From the NCBI RefSeq assembly GCF_007994225.1, contig NZ_VLLL01000005.1:1163142-1227141 (forward strand): a stretch of 64,000 nucleotides of DNA, given 5' to 3'. Every line of letters begins with the position of its first letter. Position 1 is the first letter of the stretch. Shown here piece after piece: positions 49,315 through 58,108 of this stretch. This DNA is from Stackebrandtia albiflava (GTDB taxonomy: Bacteria > Actinomycetota > Actinomycetes > Mycobacteriales > Micromonosporaceae). Below the pieces are notes generated by a model, which saw nothing but the letters and a program-made list of their open reading frames with translations, was not told the origin of the DNA and ran no database searches. The translations under genes were made by a program, and so were the position numbers.

Positions 49315-50982
49315 ATGACTCAGCAATGGTCGCGGCCGGCGGAGCAGCCGGCCGGTCACAACGTGCCCCAACCCCATCCCGCGGCCACCGCCGGGTCCGG
49401 TACGAACGGAGTCGTGTGGACTCCGGTCGCCGTCACCCTGGTGGCGGGTGCGGCGATGACCGTCCACCTGTTGGCCAACGTGGACTCCCCGCTGTTGATG
49501 CCGGTCGGTGTCGCGATCACCGTGGCGGGGCTGGCGGGTGTCGCGATATCGGCCGTACTCGCCCGTCGTAAGTTGGCCGCCGTCCTCGAGGCCGGTGAGC
49601 GTGAGGCGAACCGACTCGGCCAGCAGGCCGGGATGTATCTCGACGACATCCAGTACGCGGCCGGAGAGATCGCCGCCGGCCGGCCGGCCAGCGCGAACCC
49701 GCTTCCCGCCCCCGCCGGTGGCGACGGCGGCCCGGTGAGTGCCCTCGCTCAGCGGCTCTACTACCAGCACCAGCAGACCCGGCAGGCGTTGCAGTCGTTG
49801 ACCGCGCCGCCGTCTCCGCCGCCTCGCGTGGTGGAGCCGGAGGCCGTCGAGCCGGTCCCGTCGATCGAGCCGCTGTCCAGGGACCCGCAGGACGACGGCT
49901 GGCTCAAACAGCTCGCCGGACGGATGCAGTCCTCGGCCCACCGGATCATCCGGAGCCTGGACGACCTCGAAAGCGGTGTGGAGGACCCGGACGTCCTCAA
50001 GGGACTGTTCGCGGTCGACCACCTCGCGACGATCTCGCGGCGGTACGCCGACAGCCTCGCCGTCCTCGGCGGCGCCAAGTCACGCCGCCGCTGGAGCCAG
50101 CCGGTCAACCTCGCCGAGATCATCCGCTCGGCGATGTCGGAGACACCCAAGTACTCGATGGTGGGTCTCACCCGTCCCATCAAGGGCATGTTGCACGGGC
50201 ATGTCGCCGCCGACGTCATCCACCTGCTCGCCGAGCTCATCGACAACGCCACCAAGTTCTCACCACCGGACAAGCGCGTGATGGTGCGGGTCTCGGACGT
50301 GTCGGCGGGCGTCGCGATCGAGATCGAGGACGCCGGTCTCGGCATGAACGCGGAGGACCAGCACCGCATCAACCAGATGCTGGAGACCCCCGACGAGGTC
50401 GACCGGGTGGCGCTGCTCAACGACGGCCGGATCGGGCTCGTCGTCGTGGCGATCCTCGCCCACCGTCACCGCGTGGCGGTGCAGCTCCGCCGGAGCGTGT
50501 ACGGCGGTACCCAGGCGACGGTGGTACTCCCCGCCACCCTGCTGGCCACCGTCGGCACCGGCGCCATCGAACCGGTGACCGCGCAGATTCCGGTGTCGGC
50601 CGCCCCGGCCTCGCCCGCGGCTCCCGCACCCCGGCCCGCGGCGTCCGGATCGGCGAGGGTCCGGCAGGTCCCCACCACCGGGGAGGGCACCGCCACCGCG
50701 GAGCACCTGATCGTTCCGGTGGCGCGGCAACCGTTCGCGGAGGAACCGTCACGTCCGCCGCAGCCTGTGCAGTCCGCGCCTTCTCCGGTGTCGAAGCCCG
50801 CGCTGCCACAGCGTCAACGGCAGGCGAACCTGGCCCCCGAGTTGCGCGGCGACGCCGAACCGCGGGTGTCCCAGATCGCTGACTCATCCCTCATGAGTGC
50901 CTTCCAGTCGGGTTTCCGGCAGGGCTCCGTCGCTCCCACCCCGGGTGAATCCGATGCCGATCGGCCCGACGGCCGATCCTGA
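49315..50982 (+). CDS. Conservon sensor histidine kinase-like protein (CvnA type)
   Basis: 555 residues. Two membrane helices near the N-terminus (VWTPVAVTLVAGAAMTVHLL; LMPVGVAITVAGLAGVAISAVL) have a very short loop and no periplasmic nitrate-sensor domain, unlike most CvnA proteins. A helical linker follows; a DHp-like helix (AGRMQSSAHRIIRSLDDLE and VDHLATISRRYADSLAVLGG) lacks a clear phospho-His box. The HATPase has LAELIDNATKFSPPDKRV, EIEDAGLGM and LNDGRIGLVVVAILAHRH. The last 180 residues are Pro/Ala-rich and disordered. It starts two bases after the roadblock stop. Confidence 0.92.
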   Translation: MTQQWSRPAEQPAGHNVPQPHPAATAGSGTNGVVWTPVAVTLVAGAAMTVHLLANVDSPLLMPVGVAITVAGLAGVAISAVLARRKLAAVLEAGEREANRLGQQAGMYLDDIQYAAGEIAAGRPASANPLPAPAGGDGGPVSALAQRLYYQHQQTRQALQSLTAPPSPPPRVVEPEAVEPVPSIEPLSRDPQDDGWLKQLAGRMQSSAHRIIRSLDDLESGVEDPDVLKGLFAVDHLATISRRYADSLAVLGGAKSRRRWSQPVNLAEIIRSAMSETPKYSMVGLTRPIKGMLHGHVAADVIHLLAELIDNATKFSPPDKRVMVRVSDVSAGVAIEIEDAGLGMNAEDQHRINQMLETPDEVDRVALLNDGRIGLVVVAILAHRHRVAVQLRRSVYGGTQATVVLPATLLATVGTGAIEPVTAQIPVSAAPASPAAPAPRPAASGSARVRQVPTTGEGTATAEHLIVPVARQPFAEEPSRPPQPVQSAPSPVSKPALPQRQRQANLAPELRGDAEPRVSQIADSSLMSAFQSGFRQGSVAPTPGESDADRPDGRS

Positions 50983-51008
50983 CACTCCGGTGAGGAGGCG
51001 GTCGCCTG

Positions 51009-51380
51009 ATGCCGCGACTCGAAGAAGAGCAGTGGTACGACGACGATGCCGGACGCCTGGTGAGGCCGTTCCTGGTCACCCGGGGCCGTACCGCGCCCAC
51101 CGTGGAACTGGACCTGCTGTCGTTGGTGCAGTCCACCGGTGCCGTCGAACCCACGAAGCTGGACCTCGACCACGCCCACGCGTTGCAGTTGTGCACGATG
51201 AAGATCTCGGTGGCGGAGGTCGCCGGTCTCATGCGGCTGCCCGCCACCGTGACCAAGGTCCTGCTCGCCGACCTGATCGACGCAGGTGCGCTCCTCGCGC
51301 ACGAACCCCTTCCCGCCGCCGATCCAGAAGATCTCAAGATGCTAGAGGCACTATTGCATGGCCTACAACAACGATTCTGA
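51009..51380 (+). CDS. DUF742 protein (CvnC type)
   Basis: 123 residues. The DUF742 signature is present: DDDAGRLVRPFLVTRGRT, then LDLLSLVQST, then LDLDHAHALQLC and the winged-helix-like SVAEVAGLMRLPATVTKVLLADLIDAG. It is cytosolic and part of the conservon. GAGGAGG precedes the start. Its end overlaps the GTPase gene by 23 bases. Confidence 0.95.
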   Translation: MPRLEEEQWYDDDAGRLVRPFLVTRGRTAPTVELDLLSLVQSTGAVEPTKLDLDHAHALQLCTMKISVAEVAGLMRLPATVTKVLLADLIDAGALLAHEPLPAADPEDLKMLEALLHGLQQRF

Positions 51381-51972
51381 TTCCCGCTCCGCCCCGGTGG
51401 GGATCAAGCTGCTCATCGCCGGCGGCTTCGGGGTGGGTAAGACCACCTTCGTCGGCGCGGTCAGCGAGATCACGCCGGTCACCACCGAGGAGACCCTGAC
51501 CGTCGCCAGCATCGGCACCGACGATCTGCGCGACATCAAGGACAAGACGACCACCACGGTGGCGATGGACTTCGGGCGGCTGACACTGGACGACTCGTAC
51601 GTGCTGTACCTGTTCGGGATGCCGGGCCAGGAGCGATTCTGGTCGATGTGGAACGAGATGTCCGACGGCGCGCTGGCCGCGGTCGTGCTCACCGACACCC
51701 GTCGGCTGGGCGACTGCTTCTCGGCGATCGACTTCTTCGAGCACCGCCGGATCCCGTTCATCGTCGCGCTGAACAGCTTCGACGACGCCCCGGTGTACGA
51801 GATCGCCGAAGTCCGTGCCGCCCTCGACCTGCCGTCCCACGTGCCGGTGGTGCACTGCGACGCGCGTGAATCGCGCTCGTCGGCCCAGGTGTTGGTTTCA
51901 CTGGTGCGTTACCTGCTGACCTCGGCCACTCACATGTCCCGTTCGACGACTTCGCTTGGAGCCGGTCAATGA
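51358..51972 (+). CDS. Conservon Ras-like GTPase (CvnD type)
   Basis: 204 residues. G1 is AGGFGVGKTTF, the switch II region is LYLFGMPGQERFW, and the SKxD-type G4 is ALNSFDDA; the VVHCDARES segment is the G5 position. The GMPGQERF motif lacks the usual DxxGQ Asp, as in other conservon GTPases. It is expected to cycle GTP/GDP under control of the kinase and roadblock proteins at the membrane. Coupled to the next gene by ATGA. Confidence 0.95.
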   Translation: MAYNNDSDSRSAPVGIKLLIAGGFGVGKTTFVGAVSEITPVTTEETLTVASIGTDDLRDIKDKTTTTVAMDFGRLTLDDSYVLYLFGMPGQERFWSMWNEMSDGALAAVVLTDTRRLGDCFSAIDFFEHRRIPFIVALNSFDDAPVYEIAEVRAALDLPSHVPVVHCDARESRSSAQVLVSLVRYLLTSATHMSRSTTSLGAGQ

Positions 51973-52523
51973 CCTATGAGGATGAACGCCTGTTGATGAC
52001 GCCCACCGATCACGAGATGGGGGCGCGGATGGAACGGTTCCGCCAACTCGGTATCGGGGACCGTCCGGACGTGGTGTTCGACGACTTCGCCCACCGGTTG
52101 GCCCAGATCACCGGTGCGCCCTACGCGATGGTGAACTTCATCGGTGAGGAGCAGTACTTCGCCGGGCTGCACGCCCCCGAACCGCAGGCGGCGGCGATGT
52201 CGCAGGACGGCGTCGTGGCCGGACCGGGACGGGTCATGGCCAAGGACCACGGCTACTGCCCGCACGTGGTGAAGCGGCGTAAGGCGTTGCCGCTGGAGGA
52301 CGTCTGCGCGTACCCCCGGTTCGCGGGTAACCCGGTCATGGACGAGCTCGGGATCCGGGCGTATCTCGGTGCGCCCCTGATCGACCACACCGGAACGGTC
52401 CTGGGAACGGTGTGCGTCGTCGACACCGAACCACACGACTGGGGCAGGGAGGGGCTGCAGCGGATCAAGGCGATAGCGGCCGACGTGGTCGCCGAGATCA
52501 ACCGCCGCGACGGCGTGCGCTGA
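51969..52523 (+). CDS. GAF-domain protein of the conservon
   Basis: 184 residues. A short N-terminal helix is followed by a GAF domain: VVFDDFAHRLAQITGAPYAMVNFIGEEQYFAGL, then GYCPHVVKRRKALPLEDV and GIRAYLGAPLIDHTGTVLGTVCVVDTEPHDW. GAF proteins bind small ligands or haem; some conservons carry an extra gene at this position. The single Cys of GYCPHV and of VCVVD might be redox or metal ligands. It ends the operon, followed by a terminator. Confidence 0.9.
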   Translation: MTYEDERLLMTPTDHEMGARMERFRQLGIGDRPDVVFDDFAHRLAQITGAPYAMVNFIGEEQYFAGLHAPEPQAAAMSQDGVVAGPGRVMAKDHGYCPHVVKRRKALPLEDVCAYPRFAGNPVMDELGIRAYLGAPLIDHTGTVLGTVCVVDTEPHDWGREGLQRIKAIAADVVAEINRRDGVR

Positions 52524-52529
52524 CCGTTC

Positions 52530-52561
52530 GGGGCGCCGGTCTCGGTGGAGTCCGGCGCCCC
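52530..52561. terminator. Bidirectional terminator
   Basis: A 10-bp perfect stem (GGGGCGCCGG, 52530-52539, with 52552-52561) and 12-nt loop separates the GAF gene from the convergent acyl-CoA dehydrogenase-like gene. Confidence 0.75.
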
Positions 52562-52567
52562 GGCGGT

Positions 52568-53767
52568 TCAGCCGGCGAACGCCAGATTGTGCGCGGCGTG
52601 GCGTTCGCTCCACTGGGTGGGTTTGTTGGTGCCGAGGCGGTTTTCGGCGAGGCGGAGGCGTTGGATGTCGCTGGTGCCCGCGGGGGCGAAGATGTGGTGG
52701 GCGTCGCGTAGGTAGCGTTCGATGCGGTGGTGTTGGGTGGACAGGCCTGCGGCGGCGTGGATTTCCATGGCGTTGCGTGCGGAGTCGAGGCAGGTTTCGA
52801 CGCCGACGAGTTTGGCGTTCATGAGTTCGGGGTCGCAGGCGCGTCCTTGGTCGAGTGCGTGGACGGCGTGGTAGGCCAGGATCGTGGCGGTCATGAGGCG
52901 GGATTCCATGTCGCCGAGTTTCAACTTGATGTTGTCGAGGGCGTGGAGTGGTTTCCCGTAGAGGTGCCGGTTGTGGGTGTAGTGGGCGGTGTCTTCGACC
53001 AGGGCGCGGTGGATGCCGAGGGCTACGGCGGTGAGGTTGGGGCGGCCGTAGGTGATGGAGGAGGAGTAGGCCACGGCGAGTCCGTCGCCTTCGTCGCCCA
53101 GGCGGTTGGCGGCGGGGATGCGGGCGTTGTCGAAGACGAGTTCACCGAAGGAGAATCCGTGTAGGCCCAGGGTGTCCTGTTGGGGGGCCAGTGAGAATCC
53201 GGGGGTGTGGGATTCGACGAGGAACGCCGTCAGGCCCTTGGAACCGGGGCCGGTGCGGGCGATGACGCCGTGGAGGTCACCGACGTGGGAGTTGCCGACG
53301 AACACCTTGCGGCCGTTGAGGACGTAGTCGTCGCCGACACGGGTGGCGGTGGTCTCCATGCCCAGGACGTGGCCACCGGACTGTGGTTCGGTGACGGCGA
53401 TGGTGGGCAGGCAGTCGCCCGAGGCGATCGCCGGCAGCCAGGTCTTGCGTTGCTCGTCGTCGCCGTAGTGGATGATCTTGGCGACCCCCAGCTGCGACGC
53501 CTGCACCATCGCACCCATCGCGCCCGACACACGCGACAGTTCCTCGATGATGATGGTCTTGGCCACGTGCCCGGCACCCATACCGCCGTACTCGGCGTCG
53601 ATCGTGGCACCGATCCAACCCTGCCGCGCGATCAACCGCGACAACTCACCATGAACCCGCCGCGACGCCTCCATCTCCGCCACCCGAGGCCACACCTCAG
53701 ACAACGCAAACTCACGAACCCGAGCACGCAGGCGAGTGTGTGCCTCGGACATTGCATAGCCGTGCAT
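52568..53767 (-). CDS. Acyl-CoA dehydrogenase-like protein
   Basis: 399 residues from ATG 53767 (AAGGAG seven bases upstream). The fold is clear: ARVREFALSEVWPRVAEME, IDAEYGGMGAGH, IAVTEPQSGGHVLGMETTATRVGDDYVLNGRKVFVGNS (FAD-contact strands) and a C-terminal helical domain ending FAPAGTSDIQRLRLAENRLG. The position of the usual catalytic Glu (EGTSxIQ) is Ala (AGTSDIQ), and the alternative Glu of the IVD group is also not obvious, so the chemistry may differ. Codons are rich in C-ending and A-ending triplets (CAC, CTC, GAA, CAA), unlike its neighbours, which suggests transfer. Confidence 0.9.
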   Translation of the reverse strand: MHGYAMSEAHTRLRARVREFALSEVWPRVAEMEASRRVHGELSRLIARQGWIGATIDAEYGGMGAGHVAKTIIIEELSRVSGAMGAMVQASQLGVAKIIHYGDDEQRKTWLPAIASGDCLPTIAVTEPQSGGHVLGMETTATRVGDDYVLNGRKVFVGNSHVGDLHGVIARTGPGSKGLTAFLVESHTPGFSLAPQQDTLGLHGFSFGELVFDNARIPAANRLGDEGDGLAVAYSSSITYGRPNLTAVALGIHRALVEDTAHYTHNRHLYGKPLHALDNIKLKLGDMESRLMTATILAYHAVHALDQGRACDPELMNAKLVGVETCLDSARNAMEIHAAAGLSTQHHRIERYLRDAHHIFAPAGTSDIQRLRLAENRLGTNKPTQWSERHAAHNLAFAG

Positions 53768-54015
53768 GATGTAACTCCTTGCGAGGGGTGGGGTGTCGAC
53801 ACGTGGGGGTGCCGGCGCATGTGCGAGTCGGGTGGGACGACTGCACGTGCATTTCCCATTCGCAGGGATCAGCTTCACTCGCGGGGCAGAGTATCAATCC
53901 GGTGACGCCGTGACAAGGTGCCAGATCACCGCGGGCGGCATGATCATGCCGTGAAGTGCGCAATCAGTGGATAAGTCGGAATGGCGCGTTTGGTCACGGT
54001 CCGTCTCGGCGCCCG

Positions 54016-54840
54016 TCAGGGCCGCCGCCAGTCGTCCGTCGTCGTGGCGTGTGCGCCCTGCGGCCCCATCAGGAGCATCCCGCCGTCCACCGGGATGGAG
54101 GCGCCGGTGATGTAGGACGCCGCCGGCGTCGCGAGGAACGCCACGAGTGCCGCGACCTCGGCGGCGTGGCCTGGGCGGCCGAGGGGGATACCCGGGCGCG
54201 GTGACTCGGTCGGGTCCTCGTCGGTCTGGCCCGTCATCGGCGTGGCGATCTCGCCGGGTGCCACCGCGTTGACGGTGATGCCGTGCGGTGCCAGTTCGAC
54301 CGCCAGCACCTTGGTCAGACCACCCAGCCCCGCCTTCGCGGCGGCGTACGGGGCGTAACCCACCTTGGGGGCGTGCTCGTGGACGCTGGTGACGTTCACG
54401 ATGCGGCCCCCGTTGCCGTGCGAGACCATCCGGCGTGCGGCGCGCTGTGCGCAGAGGAAGGCGCCGTTGAGGTCGACGTCCATGACCCGGCACCACGTCT
54501 CGTAGTCCATGTCCACCGCCGCGACGCCGCTACCGGTTCCCGCGCAGTTGACCAGGACGTCCACCCCGCCTAGTTCGTCGGCGAGCTCGTCGATCACGTC
54601 GGCCGCCTCCGGCAGGCCGGTCAGGTCGAGGCGGCGCACCACGGCGGAGACGCCGCGTTCCCGCACGAGGTCGGCGGTGGCCTCGGCGCCCTCCCGGTCC
54701 GAGTGGTAAGTGACGCCGACGTCGAGGCCGCCCCCGGCGAAGGCCACCGCGATGGCCCGGCCGATCCCGGAGTCGGATCCGGTCACGATCGCGTGCCGGG
54801 GGGCGACGGTGTCCTGGGGGAGTGGTGCGGGCGTGGTCAT
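54016..54840 (-). CDS. Short-chain dehydrogenase/reductase, FabG-like
   Basis: 274 residues from ATG 54840 (GGAAAGGAG). Nucleotide loop TGSDSGIGRAIAV, NCAG as LVNCAGTGSG, catalytic Ser in NVTSVHEHAP and Tyr/Lys in YAPYAAAKAG, ending ITGASIPVDGGMLL. The SDSGIGRA loop and Arg/Ser in the next strand suggest NADP(H) preference. The substrate is unknown (sugars, 3-oxoacyl or xenobiotics). The C-terminal extension GPQGAHATTTDDWRRP is longer than usual. Confidence 0.93.
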   Translation of the reverse strand: MTTPAPLPQDTVAPRHAIVTGSDSGIGRAIAVAFAGGGLDVGVTYHSDREGAEATADLVRERGVSAVVRRLDLTGLPEAADVIDELADELGGVDVLVNCAGTGSGVAAVDMDYETWCRVMDVDLNGAFLCAQRAARRMVSHGNGGRIVNVTSVHEHAPKVGYAPYAAAKAGLGGLTKVLAVELAPHGITVNAVAPGEIATPMTGQTDEDPTESPRPGIPLGRPGHAAEVAALVAFLATPAASYITGASIPVDGGMLLMGPQGAHATTTDDWRRP

Positions 54841-55095
54841 GCCGGTCTCCTTTCCGCTTCCGGCGCCGGAGTCGTCCGCGGCCACCGGTGTGGTCGCCGC
54901 CCGGGGCGGCCCGGAAGTGGCGCGGGCCGGTTGGTGCCCGGATCGGCTGGACGGCCTCACGTTACCGACGCGCGGGGGCCGCCACGCCGATTCGCCCGAT
55001 CCGGTCGGCCGCCGAAGTTCCGGTTTGGCCTCCGCCGTCTTCCGGGTAGCCGGTTCGGGAACAGACACATACGGCGAACCGCACGGAGGTATGCG

Positions 55096-55572
55096 ATGAA
55101 CCGGGTATACGAGAAGTCGGTCGAGGTTGACGTACCTGTCAGCACCGCCTACAACCAGTGGACGCAGTTCGAGTCGTTCCCGTACTTCATGACCGGTGTC
55201 GAGGCGGTCACCCAGATCAACGACACCCGCACGCACTGGACCACCGAGATCGCGGGCGTGACGCGGGAGTTCGACGCGGAGATCGACGAGCAGCTTCCGG
55301 ACCGGAAGGTCTCGTGGCACGCCGTCGACGGTCCGGACCACACCGGTGAGGTGACCTTCGAGCCGTTGGACGCATGGCGCACCCGCGTGAACCTGCGGAT
55401 GGCCTTCGCGCCGGAGGGGGTCACGGAGAAGGCGGGGGCGGCGACCGGCCTCGTCGGTGGCCGGATCGAGGGTGATCTCGACCGGTTCAAGGACTTCATC
55501 GAATCACGGGGTGCCGAGACCGGGGCGTGGCGCGGCCGCGTCGAACCGGGTGGCATGACCCCGCCGATCTGA
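55096..55572 (+). CDS. SRPBCC-family protein
   Basis: 158 residues from ATG 55096 (GGAGGT). It begins NRVYEKSVEVDVPVSTAYNQWTQFESFPYFMTGV, the beta1-alpha1-alpha2 start of the polyketide-cyclase/dehydrase type of helix-grip protein, and continues with HWTTEIAGVTREFDAEID and KVSWHAVDGPDHTGEVTFEPL. It ends in a long helix (GDLDRFKDFIESRG) and a tail PGGMTPPI. It probably binds a hydrophobic ligand in the cytosol. Its gene is divergent from the SDR gene. Confidence 0.9.
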   Translation: MNRVYEKSVEVDVPVSTAYNQWTQFESFPYFMTGVEAVTQINDTRTHWTTEIAGVTREFDAEIDEQLPDRKVSWHAVDGPDHTGEVTFEPLDAWRTRVNLRMAFAPEGVTEKAGAATGLVGGRIEGDLDRFKDFIESRGAETGAWRGRVEPGGMTPPI

Positions 55573-55711
55573 TGACACGGGCGTCGTGGCCGGACACCGT
55601 CTCACCGGTGTCCGGCCACGACGTCGTCGTTCGCCACATCGCCCGGATGCTCCGCCCTCGTGTCGGTAGGCTCGGTGGGGCCCGTGGAGCGGCCGAGGGA
55701 GGCGGTGTGGC

Positions 55712-56434
55712 ATGTCGACGGCGGCGGATCCCACGGTGATCCTGTTGCACGCCATGGGTTCCAGCCGTCGCATGTGGCGTGCGGAACGTGCGGCGCTCGC
55801 GGATCGGTTCCATGTGGTCACCCCCGACCTGCCCGGACACGGCGGCCGCACCGAGTCCTTCACCCTGGAGGCGGCGGTGGCCGAGGTGTGCCATCTCGTC
55901 GGGGCGGCCACCCGCCCGGTGGTGCTGGCGGGTTCGTCTCTGGGGGCGACGGTCGCGTTGCGGGCCGCCGTGACCGTTCCGGAACGGGTGGCCGGGCTGC
56001 TTCTGTCCGGCGCGATGGTGTCGGTACCGCGGTTGACGTTGTCCCTGCAGCGGGCGGTGACCCGCGTCCTGCCGCTGGAGTGGACGGCCAAGGCGTCGGT
56101 GAACATGATCGCCCCCGCCGAGGAGACGGACGGGTTCGCGTTGCTGGCCGACATCCGGTCCGCCGGGAAGCGGGTCCAGACGGCGGTTCTGCGGGAGCTG
56201 GCGGCGGCGGACCTCGACGCGGGGGTGGAACGGGTCTCCGCCCACACCGTCGTGGTGTGCGGGGAACGGGATCGGCTCAATCTCCGTTCGGCGCGGTTGC
56301 TCGCCGAACGGATACCGGACGCGCGTCTGGTGGTGCTGGCGGGCGAGTCCCATCTGTGGCACATGTCCCGGCCCGGTGGGTTCGCCGAGCTGGTGCGCCG
56401 GGTCGCGACGGCCTCCCGGAGTAGTGGGGCGTAG
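55712..56434 (+). CDS. Alpha/beta hydrolase
   Basis: 240 residues. The oxyanion loop ILLHAMGSSRRMW, PDLPGHGGRTESF, nucleophile elbow AGSSLGATVAL (Ser), Asp in VCGERDRLN and His in AGESHLWHM give a complete triad. The SHLWHM segment in place of GH is a variation. The substrate is not known; the small cap resembles esterases or lactonases of the general hydrolase group. It is monocistronic. Confidence 0.88.
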   Translation: MSTAADPTVILLHAMGSSRRMWRAERAALADRFHVVTPDLPGHGGRTESFTLEAAVAEVCHLVGAATRPVVLAGSSLGATVALRAAVTVPERVAGLLLSGAMVSVPRLTLSLQRAVTRVLPLEWTAKASVNMIAPAEETDGFALLADIRSAGKRVQTAVLRELAAADLDAGVERVSAHTVVVCGERDRLNLRSARLLAERIPDARLVVLAGESHLWHMSRPGGFAELVRRVATASRSSGA

Positions 56435-56562
56435 TCCCGGCCGGCCCCGCCGGTCCGGATGGCCGGGTGACGGGGCGCGACGGGGAACGCGCCGGAAATC
56501 GCGTGACAGCGGAAAGGTCATGAGGTGGAATCGGGGCGGACCCTGCACTGAACGGACTTCCA

Positions 56563-57183
56563 ATGTATATCGAACCCGAGGCATTCGCCGCCGGGCGCGC
56601 CGGCGCCCCCGGAGCGGCACCGATCACCGAGTCGCCCCACGGCCGACATGAGCTGGCCCGCCGGTGGCGTGCCGGGGAGCGGTTCCGTTTCGTCCACTTC
56701 TGGGGGGCCGCTTCCGGCGCGGACCACGAGGTGGGCCGACGCTGCCTGAGCCAGTGGTCGCCCGCGGAGTTCACCACCGAGGGCCACCGGTTCCCCACCG
56801 CCGAGCACTACATGATGTGGCGTAAGGCGGTGGTCTTCGGCGACCACGCCACCGCCGACCGCGTGCTCTCCGCGTCACACCCCGGCGAGGCCAAACGGCT
56901 CGGCCGCCAGGTCTCCGGGTTCGACCCGCGCGAGTGGGAACGGGTCCGCGAGTCGGTGGTGTTCGCCGGCAACCACGCGAAGTTCACCGCGCACCCGCGG
57001 ATGCGCGCCTACCTCGCCGCCACCCGCGCCCGGGTGCTGGTCGAGGCGAGCCCGGTGGACACCGTGTGGGGGATCGGCCTGAGCGCGGACGACCCCGCCG
57101 CCGCCGATCCGACCCGATGGCGCGGTGACAACCTGCTCGGCTTCGTGCTCATGCGGGTGCGCGCCGCACTCGCGGCGGAGTGA
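56563..57183 (+). CDS. NADAR-family protein (YbiA-like)
   Basis: 206 residues. NADAR signature: RFVHFWG, CLSQWSPAEFTTEGHRFPTAEHYMMWRKA, then the middle HPGEAKRLGRQVSGFDPREWERVRESVVFAGNHAKF and C-terminal TVWGIGLS and GDNLLGFVLMRVR. These match the catalytic N-glycosidase fold of riboflavin-pathway intermediates (YbiA) and ADP-ribose-linked NADAR proteins; Glu of AEHYM is a likely active-site residue. No ADP-ribosyltransferase or guanine nucleotide gene adjoins it, so it may be a housekeeping enzyme. It is convergent with the TetR gene. Confidence 0.92.
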   Translation: MYIEPEAFAAGRAGAPGAAPITESPHGRHELARRWRAGERFRFVHFWGAASGADHEVGRRCLSQWSPAEFTTEGHRFPTAEHYMMWRKAVVFGDHATADRVLSASHPGEAKRLGRQVSGFDPREWERVRESVVFAGNHAKFTAHPRMRAYLAATRARVLVEASPVDTVWGIGLSADDPAAADPTRWRGDNLLGFVLMRVRAALAAE

Positions 57184-57192
57184 GGACGCCGG

Positions 57193-58002
57193 TCAGTCGG
57201 CGTCGAGGTGTCGTCTGATGTGGACCTCGATGCCGTCCAGGATGCGTTGGAGCCCGAAGTCGAGGAGACCGTGGTCGATGACGTATTCCAGCTCGTCGCC
57301 CGGACCGGCGATCATCTCGGGGTCGACGGCGGGGAAGAGGCCGTCCTCGACCAGGCGGTGGAGCGCCGGTAGCCGCTCGGCGGTCGCGAAGCGCTCGAAT
57401 CCTCGTTGGAACAGCAGTTCCTCCTGCATCGTGTCCGTGCCGCGGCGCCGCTGCTCGCGCAGGTTGCCGCCGCCCATGGCGACTTCGTTGCGCGCGTAGC
57501 CGTTGAGGAGCATGAGGCAGCTCAGCTTCTCGATGGGCGGTAGTGGGACGTCGGTGAGCAGGGAGGCGCCCCAGTCGGTCCACTCCAGGCTGCGTGGCAT
57601 GAGTGGTCCGCTGGAGATGGACGAGGCGATCTCGATGCTCCACGGATGCCGGCCGAGTTCGAGGAGGATCTGGCGGGTCCACACGGTCAGGCCGTCACGC
57701 CACTGCATGCCCTCGGTGAGGTGGCGTGGCGCGGGGCCGAGGGCGGCGTCCTGCATGTGTCGCAGCAGTTCGTCCTTGTTGGCGACGTGCCGGTACAGCG
57801 ACATGGTCGTGTAGCCGAGTGCCTTGGCGACCCGGCCCATCGACACCGCCGCCAGGCCCTCCCGGTCGGCCAGTTCCACGGCGGTGGCCGTGATGGCCTC
57901 CAGTGAGAGTTCGGCGCGGGGGCCTCGGCTGCCGCCGGGGAGTTCACCCCAGGCGGCCAGCACCTCACGGGGGAGTTCCGTCGGGACGTCGTCGGTGCTC
58001 AT
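57193..58002 (-). CDS. TetR-family regulator of the DrrAB-like exporter
   Basis: 269 residues from ATG 58002 (GAGAGGAGAGCG). N-terminal HTH: LSLEAITATAVELADREGLAAVSMGRVAKALGYTTMSLYRHVANKDELLRHM. The longer C-terminal region (WRDGLTVWTRQILLELGRHPWSIEIAS and EVAMGGGNLREQ) is of the TetR_C_1 type found in regulators of drug exporters. It is divergent from the ABC exporter genes and its own promoter carries a 39-bp palindrome-like operator. Confidence 0.94.
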   Translation of the reverse strand: MSTDDVPTELPREVLAAWGELPGGSRGPRAELSLEAITATAVELADREGLAAVSMGRVAKALGYTTMSLYRHVANKDELLRHMQDAALGPAPRHLTEGMQWRDGLTVWTRQILLELGRHPWSIEIASSISSGPLMPRSLEWTDWGASLLTDVPLPPIEKLSCLMLLNGYARNEVAMGGGNLREQRRRGTDTMQEELLFQRGFERFATAERLPALHRLVEDGLFPAVDPEMIAGPGDELEYVIDHGLLDFGLQRILDGIEVHIRRHLDAD

Positions 58003-58030
58003 CGCTCTCCTCTCGTCGCGGTTGCACGAG

Positions 58031-58069
58031 TGGAGAAACTGTGTGTATATTACACACACAGTTTTTCCA
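58031..58069. promoter_or_regulatory. TetR operator in divergent promoter
   Basis: AAACTGTGTGT (58036-58046) and ACACACAGTTT (58054-58064) are perfect inverted arms around ATATTAC; the symmetry extends to TGGAG/TTCCA outside with one mismatch (58031-58069). It lies between the TetR gene (start 58002) and the exporter gene (start 58109). Confidence 0.85.
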
Positions 58070-58108
58070 CACATGTCGTGATCACTCATCATGCCAATCG
58101 GGAGCGCC

